From: Candidatus Wallbacteria bacterium
GTDB taxonomy: Bacteria; Muiribacteriota; UBA6191; JACPRK01
Assembly: GCA_016199905.1 (NCBI GenBank)
Contig: JACQFU010000074.1
Coordinates: 1 to 17,825, forward strand
Direction: 5' to 3'
Length of the DNA stretch: 17,825 nt
Part shown: positions 6,667 to 14,021 of the stretch, piece after piece
Layout: every line of letters begins with the position of its first letter
Numbering within the stretch: the stretch's first letter is position 1
The notes under the pieces: model-generated
The model's input: the letters and a program-made list of their open reading frames with translations, nothing else
Told to the model about the DNA's origin: nothing
Databases searched by the model: none
Program-made: the position numbers and the translations under genes

Positions 6667-9656
6667 GCCGCATCCTCGAGGATCGACGGACGATCCAGAT
6701 CGAGAGTGAAGTCGCCGTAGGGGTTGACGTTGGCGGTGAAGAGCGGGGTCAGGGCCCGGAAGTCTTCGGTTTCCATTCGGCCGGCGAAACGCTGCTCCTG
6801 GAGCACGCGCTCGAGCATCACGGTGTTCACGAGGATGAGCGCGTTCTGGAGGAGGTGCAGGCAGAGAACTCCGAGCTCCTGGGCTTCGGGGTCGTTGGTC
6901 GCCAGCTCGGACTTGCGGCCGAAGAAGAGGAAGTCGACGATCGAGTTCCAGTTCTCGACCACATTCAGCCCTTCGTGGACTTCCTGACGGAGCGCTGGCT
7001 CTCGCAGGTAGCGACAGAGGAAAGTCGTTTTGAGGGCCTTCCCTAGCTCGGCGAAGGCCCGATAGGTCGGGTGGCTCCGGTTGTAGGAGTTGAACCGTCT
7101 GAGGATCGACTCGACAGGCCCCGTGCCGTCGGCCACGGCGACGACGTGACGAACCATCTCGTCGTACTGGTCGGCGATGATGGACCAGTCGATGGGCCGT
7201 GTCAGTACACCGGCCAGGCGAGGGAAATCCGAACGTAGGCCCTTGTCGGGCAGGTAGAGCTTTTCGTGCTTGATGCGCTTGAGCCGGGGCATCAGTTCGA
7301 AGGTGAGGAACCGCGAAAACCCGAAGGCGACCTCGCTCTGACCGTGGGAGTCTACGAAGTTACGCTCGACCCTCATCTCGGTATCGTGACGCACCAGTCC
7401 CTCGATCATCGCCGACACCTCGGACGAGGAGCAGGTCTTCAGGCTGGAGTAGATGCAGATCGCGTTGGTCGCCACGTGCCAGTAGACCATCACGCCCCGG
7501 GTCCGGTAGCGGGGATGCCACTCCGCAACCAGGTTCTGGTCCCAGGCTCCAAGCTGCTTGCTATCGGAGGCGCACACGGTGCCCTCGCCCCAGATCTCCG
7601 GGTTGCGCCGTTCGAGGATCCGATTCACCAGCGCGGCGATCGCGCGCCGCACTGCGGGCGCGGTCACATATCGGTCGCGGAAGTATCTCAGGTCGTCGTA
7701 GCTGCATCCCGGGCTCGCCGCGGTGTGGATTCTCTTGAGTCCAAGGTTTGTTCCAAGGCTGAAGATCACGAGGAGCAGCCGTCGCCGGGCCTCCTGGGCA
7801 GAAAGGATTTGGCGCTGCCCGGAAGTCTCGAAGAAGCGGTGGAACCCCACTTCACGATCTGCCTCCACGAGGATGTCGAGGAGATCGTGGATGCCGAAGC
7901 GCTCGAGCACCCGGCCCTTGAGCTCAGTCAGAACGGGCCGCTCTGGCCGGCGCACCAGTGGCGGGACATGGAAGACGCCCGCCTCACCACCTCCCGGATG
8001 ACGAACTTCGACAGCATCGGCTCCTCGGACCGCTCGACCCAGATAGGCGTGGAAAGTCTCCAGCTCGGCGGTCATTTCCTGGCGGACTTTCTCGAGGAAG
8101 GGGACTGGTTCCAGAGGAAGGCCACGGCGGCGGTACTGCTCCACTCGCACCGTCTCCCAGTCTCGGGGCAAGTCCTCCACGGGGTTGCGAAACCGATACG
8201 CGCCCTCGACCCAGACTTCTTTGCACTTGAGAGCTCGCTCGAGCTTCGTGAGCACGCAGACCTCGAAAGCGTGCTTGGCCGCCCGCTCCCCGTCGGGTCC
8301 TGGCTGCATCACGAGAGCGCGCCAGCGGCCTGTCAAGAGCTTCTCGGGGATGGACTCGTGCTCGGGGTAAAAGCTCTTCTTCGAGTCGACGTAGTGGCGG
8401 ACCAGTTCGATGCCATTCAGCAAGGGCTTATGGGCGGGGTTATCCGCCCGGAAGCGGAGAGTATCGAGGACCGGCTTCATCATCTGCCGGTAGTGGGAGC
8501 GGTACTTCGTCTCGACGACCTGCATCCGAACGACCTCGAAGTCCAGATCCTCGTCGGCAGCTTCCGCGGCCAGCCTCGCGAGCACCTCTTCTCCCGCGGC
8601 GGGGTAGACCACCTCGCGAACTGTGCCGTCCGGGTTTGCGGTCGCCGCAGCGGCGATCCGGTAGAGGATCCGGGTCTTGCCAAGGACTTTTTGGAGATTG
8701 CGCATGAAGCGCTTCTCGATCATGCGGTCCGCGCGTTTCTCGATACGGCCGATCAGCTCCAGAAGAGTGCGAACGGTCTGATCGGTGACTTCCCCTTGGC
8801 GAGCCAGCAAGAGCGCCGCGAGAAGCGTAAGCCGTACCGGGCGTGGGTGGCGATTCATCCGACCTGCGTTCTCTGCGCGCGCCCGTTCCCGCAGGAGGGC
8901 GAGGACCTTGTCGGAAACGGCCGGGAAGCACCTCTCTCGACTGAGCCCTACGGCTCGAATCCATCGGAGCTTCTCGACCTCATCGAGAAGCGTCTTCATC
9001 CCGAGCCTACCCGGAGGCGCCTTGAGCCAGTCGAAGAGGGTTGGACCCCCTTCACGGCTCTCTTCCTCTCGAGGCTCGAGAAGACACCGCTCAAGCGTCT
9101 GAGCCGCTCCGGGATCAAAGACGCCGGCAACGTGCCGGTAGAGCTCCCGAAAGAACTGGCTTCCGCCGGCATTCGCAACTCGCCGCAGAACGCCCTCGCG
9201 CGGGAGTTCGACACCCCTGGCTCGGCACCACTCCACCGCAGCGGCGAGCAGTGCTCGCCGGTCGGGCGATTGATGTGCTACCTCTACCAAGTGCTGTTGA
9301 AGGTTTCCCGCATCAACAGGTTCGAAGGGACGACATCGCAAATGGGCCCGAACCAGAGCCAGGTGGTGTCGCCCCGTTCGCCCGTTCCAGGGGTACTGGC
9401 CAAAGCGGGACACCGCGATCTCTAGTCGCTGGGCAAGCCAGTCTATGATTCCTGAAGGGACAGCAGATCGAGACTCCGGCGCGTATCCCAGGAACTGGTA
9501 GCTCTTCAGCAGCACCGCGAGCCCGAGACGATGAGGGTCGCTCCTGGCACACGCCAGAAACTCCTGCTCACCCCTCGAGAGAATGAACTGATCCCGAAGA
9601 TAGTCGGTCGAAGGTTCCGCTGGAAGGCTTGGGTAGGCCATGGTTTGAGCAGGCAA
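6663..9656 (-). CDS. tnpA: Tn3-family transposase
   Basis: The 997-residue protein is within the usual size range for TnpA. The N-terminal part (about 10-165, with LSRGEQEFLACARSDPHRLG) matches the DUF4158 DNA-binding region of Tn3 transposases. The C-terminal part (about 590-975) is the DDE domain with D698 (CASDSKQ), D769 (VDSHGQSE) and E917 (GRKSELATND). The conserved NDPEAQELGVLCLHLLQNAL segment follows the glutamate. No stop or frameshift is seen, so it should be active. The frame opens with TTG 9656, and ATG 9641 is an alternative start; neither has a strong ribosome-binding site, though GGAAG lies just before the TTG. The start is only 12 bp inside the right repeat, so the promoter must overlap that repeat. 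It binds the terminal repeats and catalyses replicative transposition. Confidence 0.96.
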   Translation of the reverse strand: MPAQTMAYPSLPAEPSTDYLRDQFILSRGEQEFLACARSDPHRLGLAVLLKSYQFLGYAPESRSAVPSGIIDWLAQRLEIAVSRFGQYPWNGRTGRHHLALVRAHLRCRPFEPVDAGNLQQHLVEVAHQSPDRRALLAAAVEWCRARGVELPREGVLRRVANAGGSQFFRELYRHVAGVFDPGAAQTLERCLLEPREEESREGGPTLFDWLKAPPGRLGMKTLLDEVEKLRWIRAVGLSRERCFPAVSDKVLALLRERARAENAGRMNRHPRPVRLTLLAALLLARQGEVTDQTVRTLLELIGRIEKRADRMIEKRFMRNLQKVLGKTRILYRIAAAATANPDGTVREVVYPAAGEEVLARLAAEAADEDLDFEVVRMQVVETKYRSHYRQMMKPVLDTLRFRADNPAHKPLLNGIELVRHYVDSKKSFYPEHESIPEKLLTGRWRALVMQPGPDGERAAKHAFEVCVLTKLERALKCKEVWVEGAYRFRNPVEDLPRDWETVRVEQYRRRGLPLEPVPFLEKVRQEMTAELETFHAYLGRAVRGADAVEVRHPGGGEAGVFHVPPLVRRPERPVLTELKGRVLERFGIHDLLDILVEADREVGFHRFFETSGQRQILSAQEARRRLLLVIFSLGTNLGLKRIHTAASPGCSYDDLRYFRDRYVTAPAVRRAIAALVNRILERRNPEIWGEGTVCASDSKQLGAWDQNLVAEWHPRYRTRGVMVYWHVATNAICIYSSLKTCSSSEVSAMIEGLVRHDTEMRVERNFVDSHGQSEVAFGFSRFLTFELMPRLKRIKHEKLYLPDKGLRSDFPRLAGVLTRPIDWSIIADQYDEMVRHVVAVADGTGPVESILRRFNSYNRSHPTYRAFAELGKALKTTFLCRYLREPALRQEVHEGLNVVENWNSIVDFLFFGRKSELATNDPEAQELGVLCLHLLQNALILVNTVMLERVLQEQRFAGRMETEDFRALTPLFTANVNPYGDFTLDLDRPSILEDAA

Positions 9657-9668
9657 GACTTCCGAGAA

Positions 9669-9751
9669 TCACGAGAACCGGAAGTTTCGAGGCCCCTTTG
9701 CAGCCTCGCAAGGCCCAAATCTATCCGAGAAGCAAGCGAACTTCCAGTGCT
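9669..9751 (-). repeat. Right terminal inverted repeat of the transposon
   Basis: This is a perfect reverse complement of 1-83. The inner limit is 9669 (9668 does not match base 84). The outer limit is at least 9751; the left partner is cut there, and the tip probably reaches into 9752-9781. The same nested palindromes as in the left copy are present. The right copy lies directly in front of tnpA and probably holds its promoter. The plus-strand frame of the WD40 gene stays open through the whole repeat, back to a stop at 9646. Confidence 0.93.
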
Positions 9752-9775
9752 ATTTTAAGAACCGGCATCATTGCC

Positions 9776-9781
9776 AACTAC
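9776..9781. repeat. Left target-site duplication of the miniature element
   Basis: AACTAC at 9776-9781 is repeated exactly at 9956-9961, on the two outer sides of the 9782-9955 inverted-repeat element. Counting two more bases, CCAACTAC is shared (9774-9781 and 9954-9961), but the last two then overlap the right arm. Confidence 0.65.
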
Positions 9782-9955
9782 GGGCACCGACCAAAACTGG
9801 CCCGACTTTCCGCACACTTGCCTCAGGGCGGGGTTCATACTTTGTCAGCACCACGGCCATGCGGACTTTCGGGATCGGCGACGGGAAAGCACGAATTACA
9901 GAGCAGAAAGAGATCCGAAGTGTGCAGCAAAAGGGGCCCAAATTGGTCGGTGCCC
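9782..9955. mobile_element. 174-bp miniature inverted-repeat element (MITE/TIME-like)
   Basis: The ends are 38-bp imperfect inverted repeats, 9782-9819 and 9918-9955, matching at 29 of 38 positions. The outermost 13 bases (GGGCACCGACCAA) and the innermost 8 are identical. A 6-bp direct repeat, AACTAC, flanks the element. It has no room for a transposase. A 38-bp end that starts with GGG recalls Tn3-derived miniature elements (TIMEs), but Tn3 duplicates 5 bp, so the parent family is unsure. Element plus duplication is 180 bp, a multiple of three, and the forward frame of the WD40 gene stays open through it. The first ATG of that gene (9859) lies inside it. Confidence 0.68.
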
Positions 9956-11388
9956 AACTACGCAGCTACGGTTCTGCTGGGCCCTTCAGCTCCGACGGCA
10001 TCCGTCTGGCCGCCGGTTGCATCGATCAGTGCGCGCGGGTTTGGTCCCTGGGCGAAACGGGCTTCCCGCGCCGAACAACGCGTCTGCTGGGCCACTCCGC
10101 GGCGGTCTCGAAAGTGCTCTTCACTGCGGGCGGCGAGCAACTCGTGACGCTCTCCACGGACGGCTCCGTCCGGCTGTGGGACTTGCTGTCCACAACCCCG
10201 GCCGCGGACCCGACGGCCAGTCGGGCCGCGCACGGCGGCGCCGTTCTCGCAGCCGCCTTCCTCCCCGGCTCCGGATTGTTGATGACCGTTGGGCAGGACG
10301 CCCTGGCGAAGCTCTGGGACGTCCGAGGCTCGGGGACTTCGGAGCTCGAAGAGGCCCGATTGGGTCCCGAGTTCCAGGTTGAAGAGGCCGAGATCGCTCC
10401 GGAGGGCCATAGGCTCGCCACAAGCTGGAAGGACGGCACGATCCGTGTCTTCGACTTGAAAGAGGATCGCCTTCCCCAACAGCTTTGCGAGTGGAAAGGC
10501 TTCGAAGCTTCGCCACTGAGCCTCGCCATATCCCGCGACGGCCGCAGGGTCGCGGCTGTCGAATCCACGGGCGAGATCCGCACCTGGGACCTGAGCGCCT
10601 CGCCGCCCACGAAGCACACCCTCCAGCCAATGCCTTTCGGATTCCGGGCGCTCTCGCTTTCGCCCGATGGGAAATGGCTGGCAGCCAACGCGTCCGGAGG
10701 CACGGCCAACCTCTGGTCGCTCGCGGCGAAGGCGCCGACCACCCAGCTGGCCACCGTTCTGCGCCTGGACTTGCTTCCGATGCACTTCACCTTGGACGGG
10801 AAGTACGTCGTGATGCAGAAGCAGAACCTGGAGTTGGTCAGCTACGACCTGACGCGGCCCGACTTCTCATCGAGCGTCTCCACGATCGCAACGCTGCCGG
10901 AGCTGCTGCTGGGCCTGACGAGCAGTGACGACGGCAAGTGGCTAGCAGGGGTTTCGGAGAGCCGGTTGGTGCGAGTCTGGAGTCGGGAGCACCCGACGGA
11001 GCCACCGCTCGTGTTCGGCGCCCGCGATTGGATGATGCACAGCGTCACTTTCAGCCCCGACAGCCGGCACTTGTGCGCGGGGAGTCCCGACGGGACCGTG
11101 AGGCTGTTCGACCTCGGGACCTCGTCGCAGAGCCGGGCTCCGATCGCGTTGTACGCGCCGGGAGCCACGACGCTCGGAGGCGATTTCAGCCGCGACTCGC
11201 GACAATTGGCGGTCTTCTCGATAGACGGCAAGGTCCGCATTTTCCGGTTGAATCAAGCAGACCTAATCGATGAAGCGTCTCGCCTGGCCATCCGGAACCT
11301 GACACCCGCCGAGTGGAAACGGCTCATTGGCGACGAGCCCTATCGCAAGACGTTTCCGAACCTGCCGCTGCCCTCCGAGACGCCGTAA
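9859..11388 (+). CDS. WD40-repeat protein, probably 5'-truncated by the transposon
   Basis: The frame gives up to 509 residues with about ten WD40-type blades, for example TDGSVRLWDL, KDGTIRVFDL, ESTGEIRTWDL and PDGTVRLFDL, forming beta-propeller material for protein binding. The C-terminal tail NLTPAEWKRLIGDEPYRKTF is like the ends of large bacterial WD40 proteins whose N-terminal half is a Ser/Thr kinase, an NTPase or a caspase-like peptidase. Here any such domain is missing: the first recognisable blade starts near 9985, and upstream are a miniature element and the transposon end. ATG 9859 lies inside the miniature element and has no ribosome-binding site, so this is probably a 3' fragment and perhaps not expressed. 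The stop is 15 bp from the stop of the convergent pseudopilin gene. Confidence 0.78.
   Translation: MRTFGIGDGKARITEQKEIRSVQQKGPKLVGAQLRSYGSAGPFSSDGIRLAAGCIDQCARVWSLGETGFPRRTTRLLGHSAAVSKVLFTAGGEQLVTLSTDGSVRLWDLLSTTPAADPTASRAAHGGAVLAAAFLPGSGLLMTVGQDALAKLWDVRGSGTSELEEARLGPEFQVEEAEIAPEGHRLATSWKDGTIRVFDLKEDRLPQQLCEWKGFEASPLSLAISRDGRRVAAVESTGEIRTWDLSASPPTKHTLQPMPFGFRALSLSPDGKWLAANASGGTANLWSLAAKAPTTQLATVLRLDLLPMHFTLDGKYVVMQKQNLELVSYDLTRPDFSSSVSTIATLPELLLGLTSSDDGKWLAGVSESRLVRVWSREHPTEPPLVFGARDWMMHSVTFSPDSRHLCAGSPDGTVRLFDLGTSSQSRAPIALYAPGATTLGGDFSRDSRQLAVFSIDGKVRIFRLNQADLIDEASRLAIRNLTPAEWKRLIGDEPYRKTFPNLPLPSETP
9956..9961. repeat. Right target-site duplication of the miniature element
   Basis: AACTAC, an exact copy of 9776-9781, directly follows the right inverted arm that ends at 9955. 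Confidence 0.65.
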
Positions 11389-11403
11389 TTTCCCGCGTAC
11401 CGA

Positions 11404-13473
11404 TCACGTACCGCCCGAGCCGTCCACCGGCGCAGACTCCGCGGGCGGGACCTCGGGTGCGGGCGGCGGGTCCGGGGCCGACGGGGCAGGCTCGGCGGCC
11501 GGAGCGGGCTCGCCTGCCGGAGCGGGTTCGGGTGCGGCGCCCTCCACGGGAGACGCGACGGGCTCCGTTGCACCGGTCGCACCGGTCGCCCCCCCGGCAC
11601 CCTCCGCAGGCGCCGAAGTCGCGTCGGCTCCGGCTCCGGCCACGGCGCCCTCGGTACCGCCGGCAGCGCTCGCGCCCGCGGCCGCAGCTGCTGCAGCGTC
11701 TCCGCCCAGGGAGTGCGAGCCGCCGTCGGGGCCGGGAGGCGGATCGGTCTCGAGCGCGTCCGCGTAGGTTGGGTCCTCGGTACCCGCAGCTCCGGCGACG
11801 GCGGCGTCGGGCTGACTCCCTGCCGGCACGTCGGCCGGGGCGTCGGGCGAAGGCGAGCCGTCCTCGGGCGTATACACCATATCGGCCACGACCGGATCGC
11901 CCGACGTGTCGGGCGATCCGAAGCCGTCGGCCGGCGCGAACACGGCGGTCTCCTCGGCAGGCAACGAGCCTGCGTCCGCCGTGCCAAAGCCGTCGCCGGC
12001 AGGGAACAGGGGCGCGAGGCCACTCGAGAAGCCGTCTCCGGGCGAAGACAGAGCGCCGCTGGAGACCGGTTGAGCGCCCGGAAAGTTGATGGCTGCGGAC
12101 GTGCCGGCTGCCGTGGCGTCTCCAGCAGCGCCGTCGCTGGAGCCGCCGGAGCTGGCCGCAGGACCTCCCGAGTTGGCGTGGGCGGTGTCCGCGGCACCTC
12201 CCACCGGCGAGCCGGCCCGCGCAAGTGCCGACTTGGCGTTCGCAGCCAGCACAGACCGCACGGGAGGCGGCCCCTCGGGCACCCGCCCCACGACGAGCTC
12301 CGTCGGATCTTGGCCCGAACCGGCCGCGTTGGCCGGGGTTCGCTTCAGCGCAAGGAGCGGCAATCCTACGAAACCGCCGCCACGCTTCCCGGACCGTACG
12401 GCGTCGAACCTCGGAAAGCCTCGCACCGCGCTTCTGGCCCCCTCGCTAGAAGGCGGTTCCACGGCCGGATTCGGCATCATCGTGTACCAGTCCGGCGCCG
12501 CAGACGTCTCGTCTTGCGGAACGTCCTGATCCAGCGGGTTCCCCTTTCGAAGCAACGGGAGCGGCTGTCGCGATCCGGTCAACGCGAGGTTGGAGCTGGC
12601 CGTGTACCAGACCGAGCCATCCTTGCGGCGCGGGGCTCGCTCCATCCGGCGCTCGTCGCCGCCCCCGGCGAACTGGTAGGGCACGTGGGCCAATCGCTGG
12701 ATCGCCTTCATTCGGACGGCGCGGCCCTGTTGCGGCTTGAGAGGCTCGAAGTCGGCGGCGCCGGCGTAGTCGGTTGCAGCGGCCGCCGTGTCGGGCGTGA
12801 CTGCGGGCCCACGCGCGTCCACGCTGGTCGCCGGCTCGGGCGGAGTTGCAATCGTTTCCGGAGCAACGAAGTTCTCGGCGTCGGTGGAGGTTGCGTTGAT
12901 CGGCGCCACGGCCTGGGGCGCCACGGCAAGCCGCAGGTCGCGACCCGCGACCGTGAGCTTCACGAGCGACGACTCGCGGTCCAGCGACAGCTTGGTTGGA
13001 ACGCCGCCCCCCGCATCCGGCGGCGAAAGAGGGACCTTTCTAGCCGGCCCGGCCGGGTCCTTGCGCGTCAGGGTCTGGTCCGAGGCTCGCAGGCTGTAGC
13101 TGACCAGTTGCCGCGCCGGGCGTCCCGAGGGATCGAGCCTGTACGTCACGAGGGTGACGGTGCCACTCGACTCGTCGCCCTCGCAAACCACGTAGCGAGC
13201 GTTGAAGAGATCGTCGGCCATGACTTCCAGCAACTCGGTGAGATCCAGGGCGTAGCGGGCCTTCCCAGCCCCGGATTGCCCGCCTCCCTGCACGCTCATC
13301 GCCACGAACCAGAGGCACGCCAGGACCAGCGAGGCGAGCACGGCCCCGATGAGCGTCTCCACCAGCGTGATCGCCGACCGCGAACGGCCGGAGAGGACGC
13401 GGTTCACACTCGAAGCCACATGATGATTATAGTCGCCTGCGGGCGATTCGAATAGCCGGCGCGGCCGCCTCAC
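11404..13473 (-). CDS. PilW/GspJ-like pseudopilin with long low-complexity tail
   Basis: The 689-residue protein has a type III-like prepilin signal, SA|ITLVETLIG, with cleavage expected after A34 and the conserved glutamate E39 at position +5, then a hydrophobic helix (about 41-60). Alanine instead of glycine at -1 is less common but tolerated by prepilin peptidases. A PilW/GspJ-type globular part follows (about 61-190). Residues about 400-689 are low-complexity, rich in Ala, Gly, Pro, Ser and Asp, with near-repeats GDGFSSG, GDGFGTAD and ADGFGSPD and a GATGATGAT run. Ordinary minor pilins are about 200-350 residues, so the tail is exceptional. The start GTG 13473 overlaps the previous stop (GTGA); a later GTG in front of ASSVNRV would give a more usual short leader. 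It is the last gene of the operon. Confidence 0.75.
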   Translation of the reverse strand: MRRPRRLFESPAGDYNHHVASSVNRVLSGRSRSAITLVETLIGAVLASLVLACLWFVAMSVQGGGQSGAGKARYALDLTELLEVMADDLFNARYVVCEGDESSGTVTLVTYRLDPSGRPARQLVSYSLRASDQTLTRKDPAGPARKVPLSPPDAGGGVPTKLSLDRESSLVKLTVAGRDLRLAVAPQAVAPINATSTDAENFVAPETIATPPEPATSVDARGPAVTPDTAAAATDYAGAADFEPLKPQQGRAVRMKAIQRLAHVPYQFAGGGDERRMERAPRRKDGSVWYTASSNLALTGSRQPLPLLRKGNPLDQDVPQDETSAAPDWYTMMPNPAVEPPSSEGARSAVRGFPRFDAVRSGKRGGGFVGLPLLALKRTPANAAGSGQDPTELVVGRVPEGPPPVRSVLAANAKSALARAGSPVGGAADTAHANSGGPAASSGGSSDGAAGDATAAGTSAAINFPGAQPVSSGALSSPGDGFSSGLAPLFPAGDGFGTADAGSLPAEETAVFAPADGFGSPDTSGDPVVADMVYTPEDGSPSPDAPADVPAGSQPDAAVAGAAGTEDPTYADALETDPPPGPDGGSHSLGGDAAAAAAAGASAAGGTEGAVAGAGADATSAPAEGAGGATGATGATEPVASPVEGAAPEPAPAGEPAPAAEPAPSAPDPPPAPEVPPAESAPVDGSGGT

Positions 13474-14021
13474 GGTCCGGGCGGCGGCTTGAGCATGGTG
13501 GCCAGCGTGACCGACTCCTGGCCCGTTCCATCGCTTCCGCGACGCTGCCAGGTGATCCGAACTTCAGCGAGCTTCAAGAAGAGCATCCGTGCGGAGTCGC
13601 CGGGCGCAGCAGGGACCAGGCTAATGGACAGCGAGCGACGCATCCCGGCGTCCGCTGGCGGCGGCCCCAGCGCGGCCAGCGAAGCCGAAGCCGCCCGGCC
13701 CGCCGGCGACGCGACCTCGGTCGGCCAGGCGAAGCGCTGGTCGTTCCACGCCGAATCGGGCACCAGCTCGTTGTCGTTGGAGATTGGCACCTCGTCGAAC
13801 GGCAACCGTTTCAGCGCCTCGATCGTGCGCGTGGCATCGGCCGTCGCGCCGACCTCGTCCATCGAGGCCACCAGGCCGGTGCGGGAGCCGATCATCGATA
13901 CGACCATCGGCACGACGGCGGCCGCGATGATGGCCGCGGCAATGCCGATCTCGACCAGTGACAGGCCGGAGCGCCGGTTCCTTGCCTGGTTATCGCCGGT
14001 CCAGGTATCGCTGCTCGTCAC
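13470..14021 (-). CDS. PilV/GspI-like minor pseudopilin
   Basis: The 183-residue protein carries a classic prepilin motif, SG|LSLVEIGIAAAIIAAAV, with cleavage expected after G19 and glutamate E24 at +5, followed by one membrane helix. A short periplasmic domain follows, ending in RITWQRRGSDGTGQESVTLA, a late strand motif typical of GspI/PilV proteins. Minor pseudopilins prime assembly of type IV pili or type II secretion pseudopili in the inner membrane after processing by PilD. The start GTG 14021 lies inside the end of the upstream gene (32-bp overlap), and the stop overlaps the next start. No pilus ATPase, platform protein or secretin gene is in the window, so the machine must be encoded elsewhere. 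Confidence 0.8.
   Translation of the reverse strand: MTSSDTWTGDNQARNRRSGLSLVEIGIAAAIIAAAVVPMVVSMIGSRTGLVASMDEVGATADATRTIEALKRLPFDEVPISNDNELVPDSAWNDQRFAWPTEVASPAGRAASASLAALGPPPADAGMRRSLSISLVPAAPGDSARMLFLKLAEVRITWQRRGSDGTGQESVTLATMLKPPPGP

Larger units (their letters stand above)
1..9760. mobile_element. Tn3-family transposon with cargo (left tip cut by window edge)
   Basis: The element is bounded by perfect 83-bp inverted repeats at 1-83 and 9669-9751 and encodes a full-length Tn3-type transposase beside the right end. Inside are a tyrosine recombinase, a Ser/Thr kinase, and a plus-strand block of four cargo genes. The outer limit is uncertain. The left repeat is cut by the window start, so how far the repeat extends past 9751 cannot be read. 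The right boundary most likely lies between 9752 and 9781, because a separate miniature element with its own target duplication begins at 9782. Tn3 transposons move by copy-in replicative transposition, making a cointegrate that a recombinase resolves. No serine resolvase (tnpR) was seen, so the tyrosine recombinase presumably does this. No antibiotic or metal resistance gene is present. Confidence 0.88.

Noticed and set aside
7266..9425. Long plus-strand open frame (719 codons) opposite tnpA
   Set aside because: It is antisense to a clear transposase with intact catalytic residues. Its translation has no recognisable domain and comes from high-GC third positions of tnpA.
9752..9781. A tnpA promoter built from TTGGCA and TAAAAT on the minus strand beyond the right repeat
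   Set aside because: The two hexamers match the consensus well, but the spacer is only 14 bp, too short for a usual sigma-70 promoter.
9918..9955. The right arm of the miniature element as the true right end of the large transposon
   Set aside because: It starts GGGC like a Tn3 end, but the paired arm at 9782 and the exact AACTAC repeats on both sides make 9782-9955 a separate unit. It cannot be fully excluded without the left flank of the transposon.
9629..10382. Two other forward open frames (9629-10147 and 9771-10382) across the transposon junction
   Set aside because: No domain in either; WD40 blades are only in the third frame. They are open because of GC content and because the mobile-element sequence lacks stops.
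11713..13455. Plus-strand open frame of 580 codons opposite the PilW-like gene
   Set aside because: Arginine- and glycine-rich translation without domains, typical of the opposite strand of GC-rich low-complexity coding sequence. The minus strand has a prepilin signal and operon overlaps.
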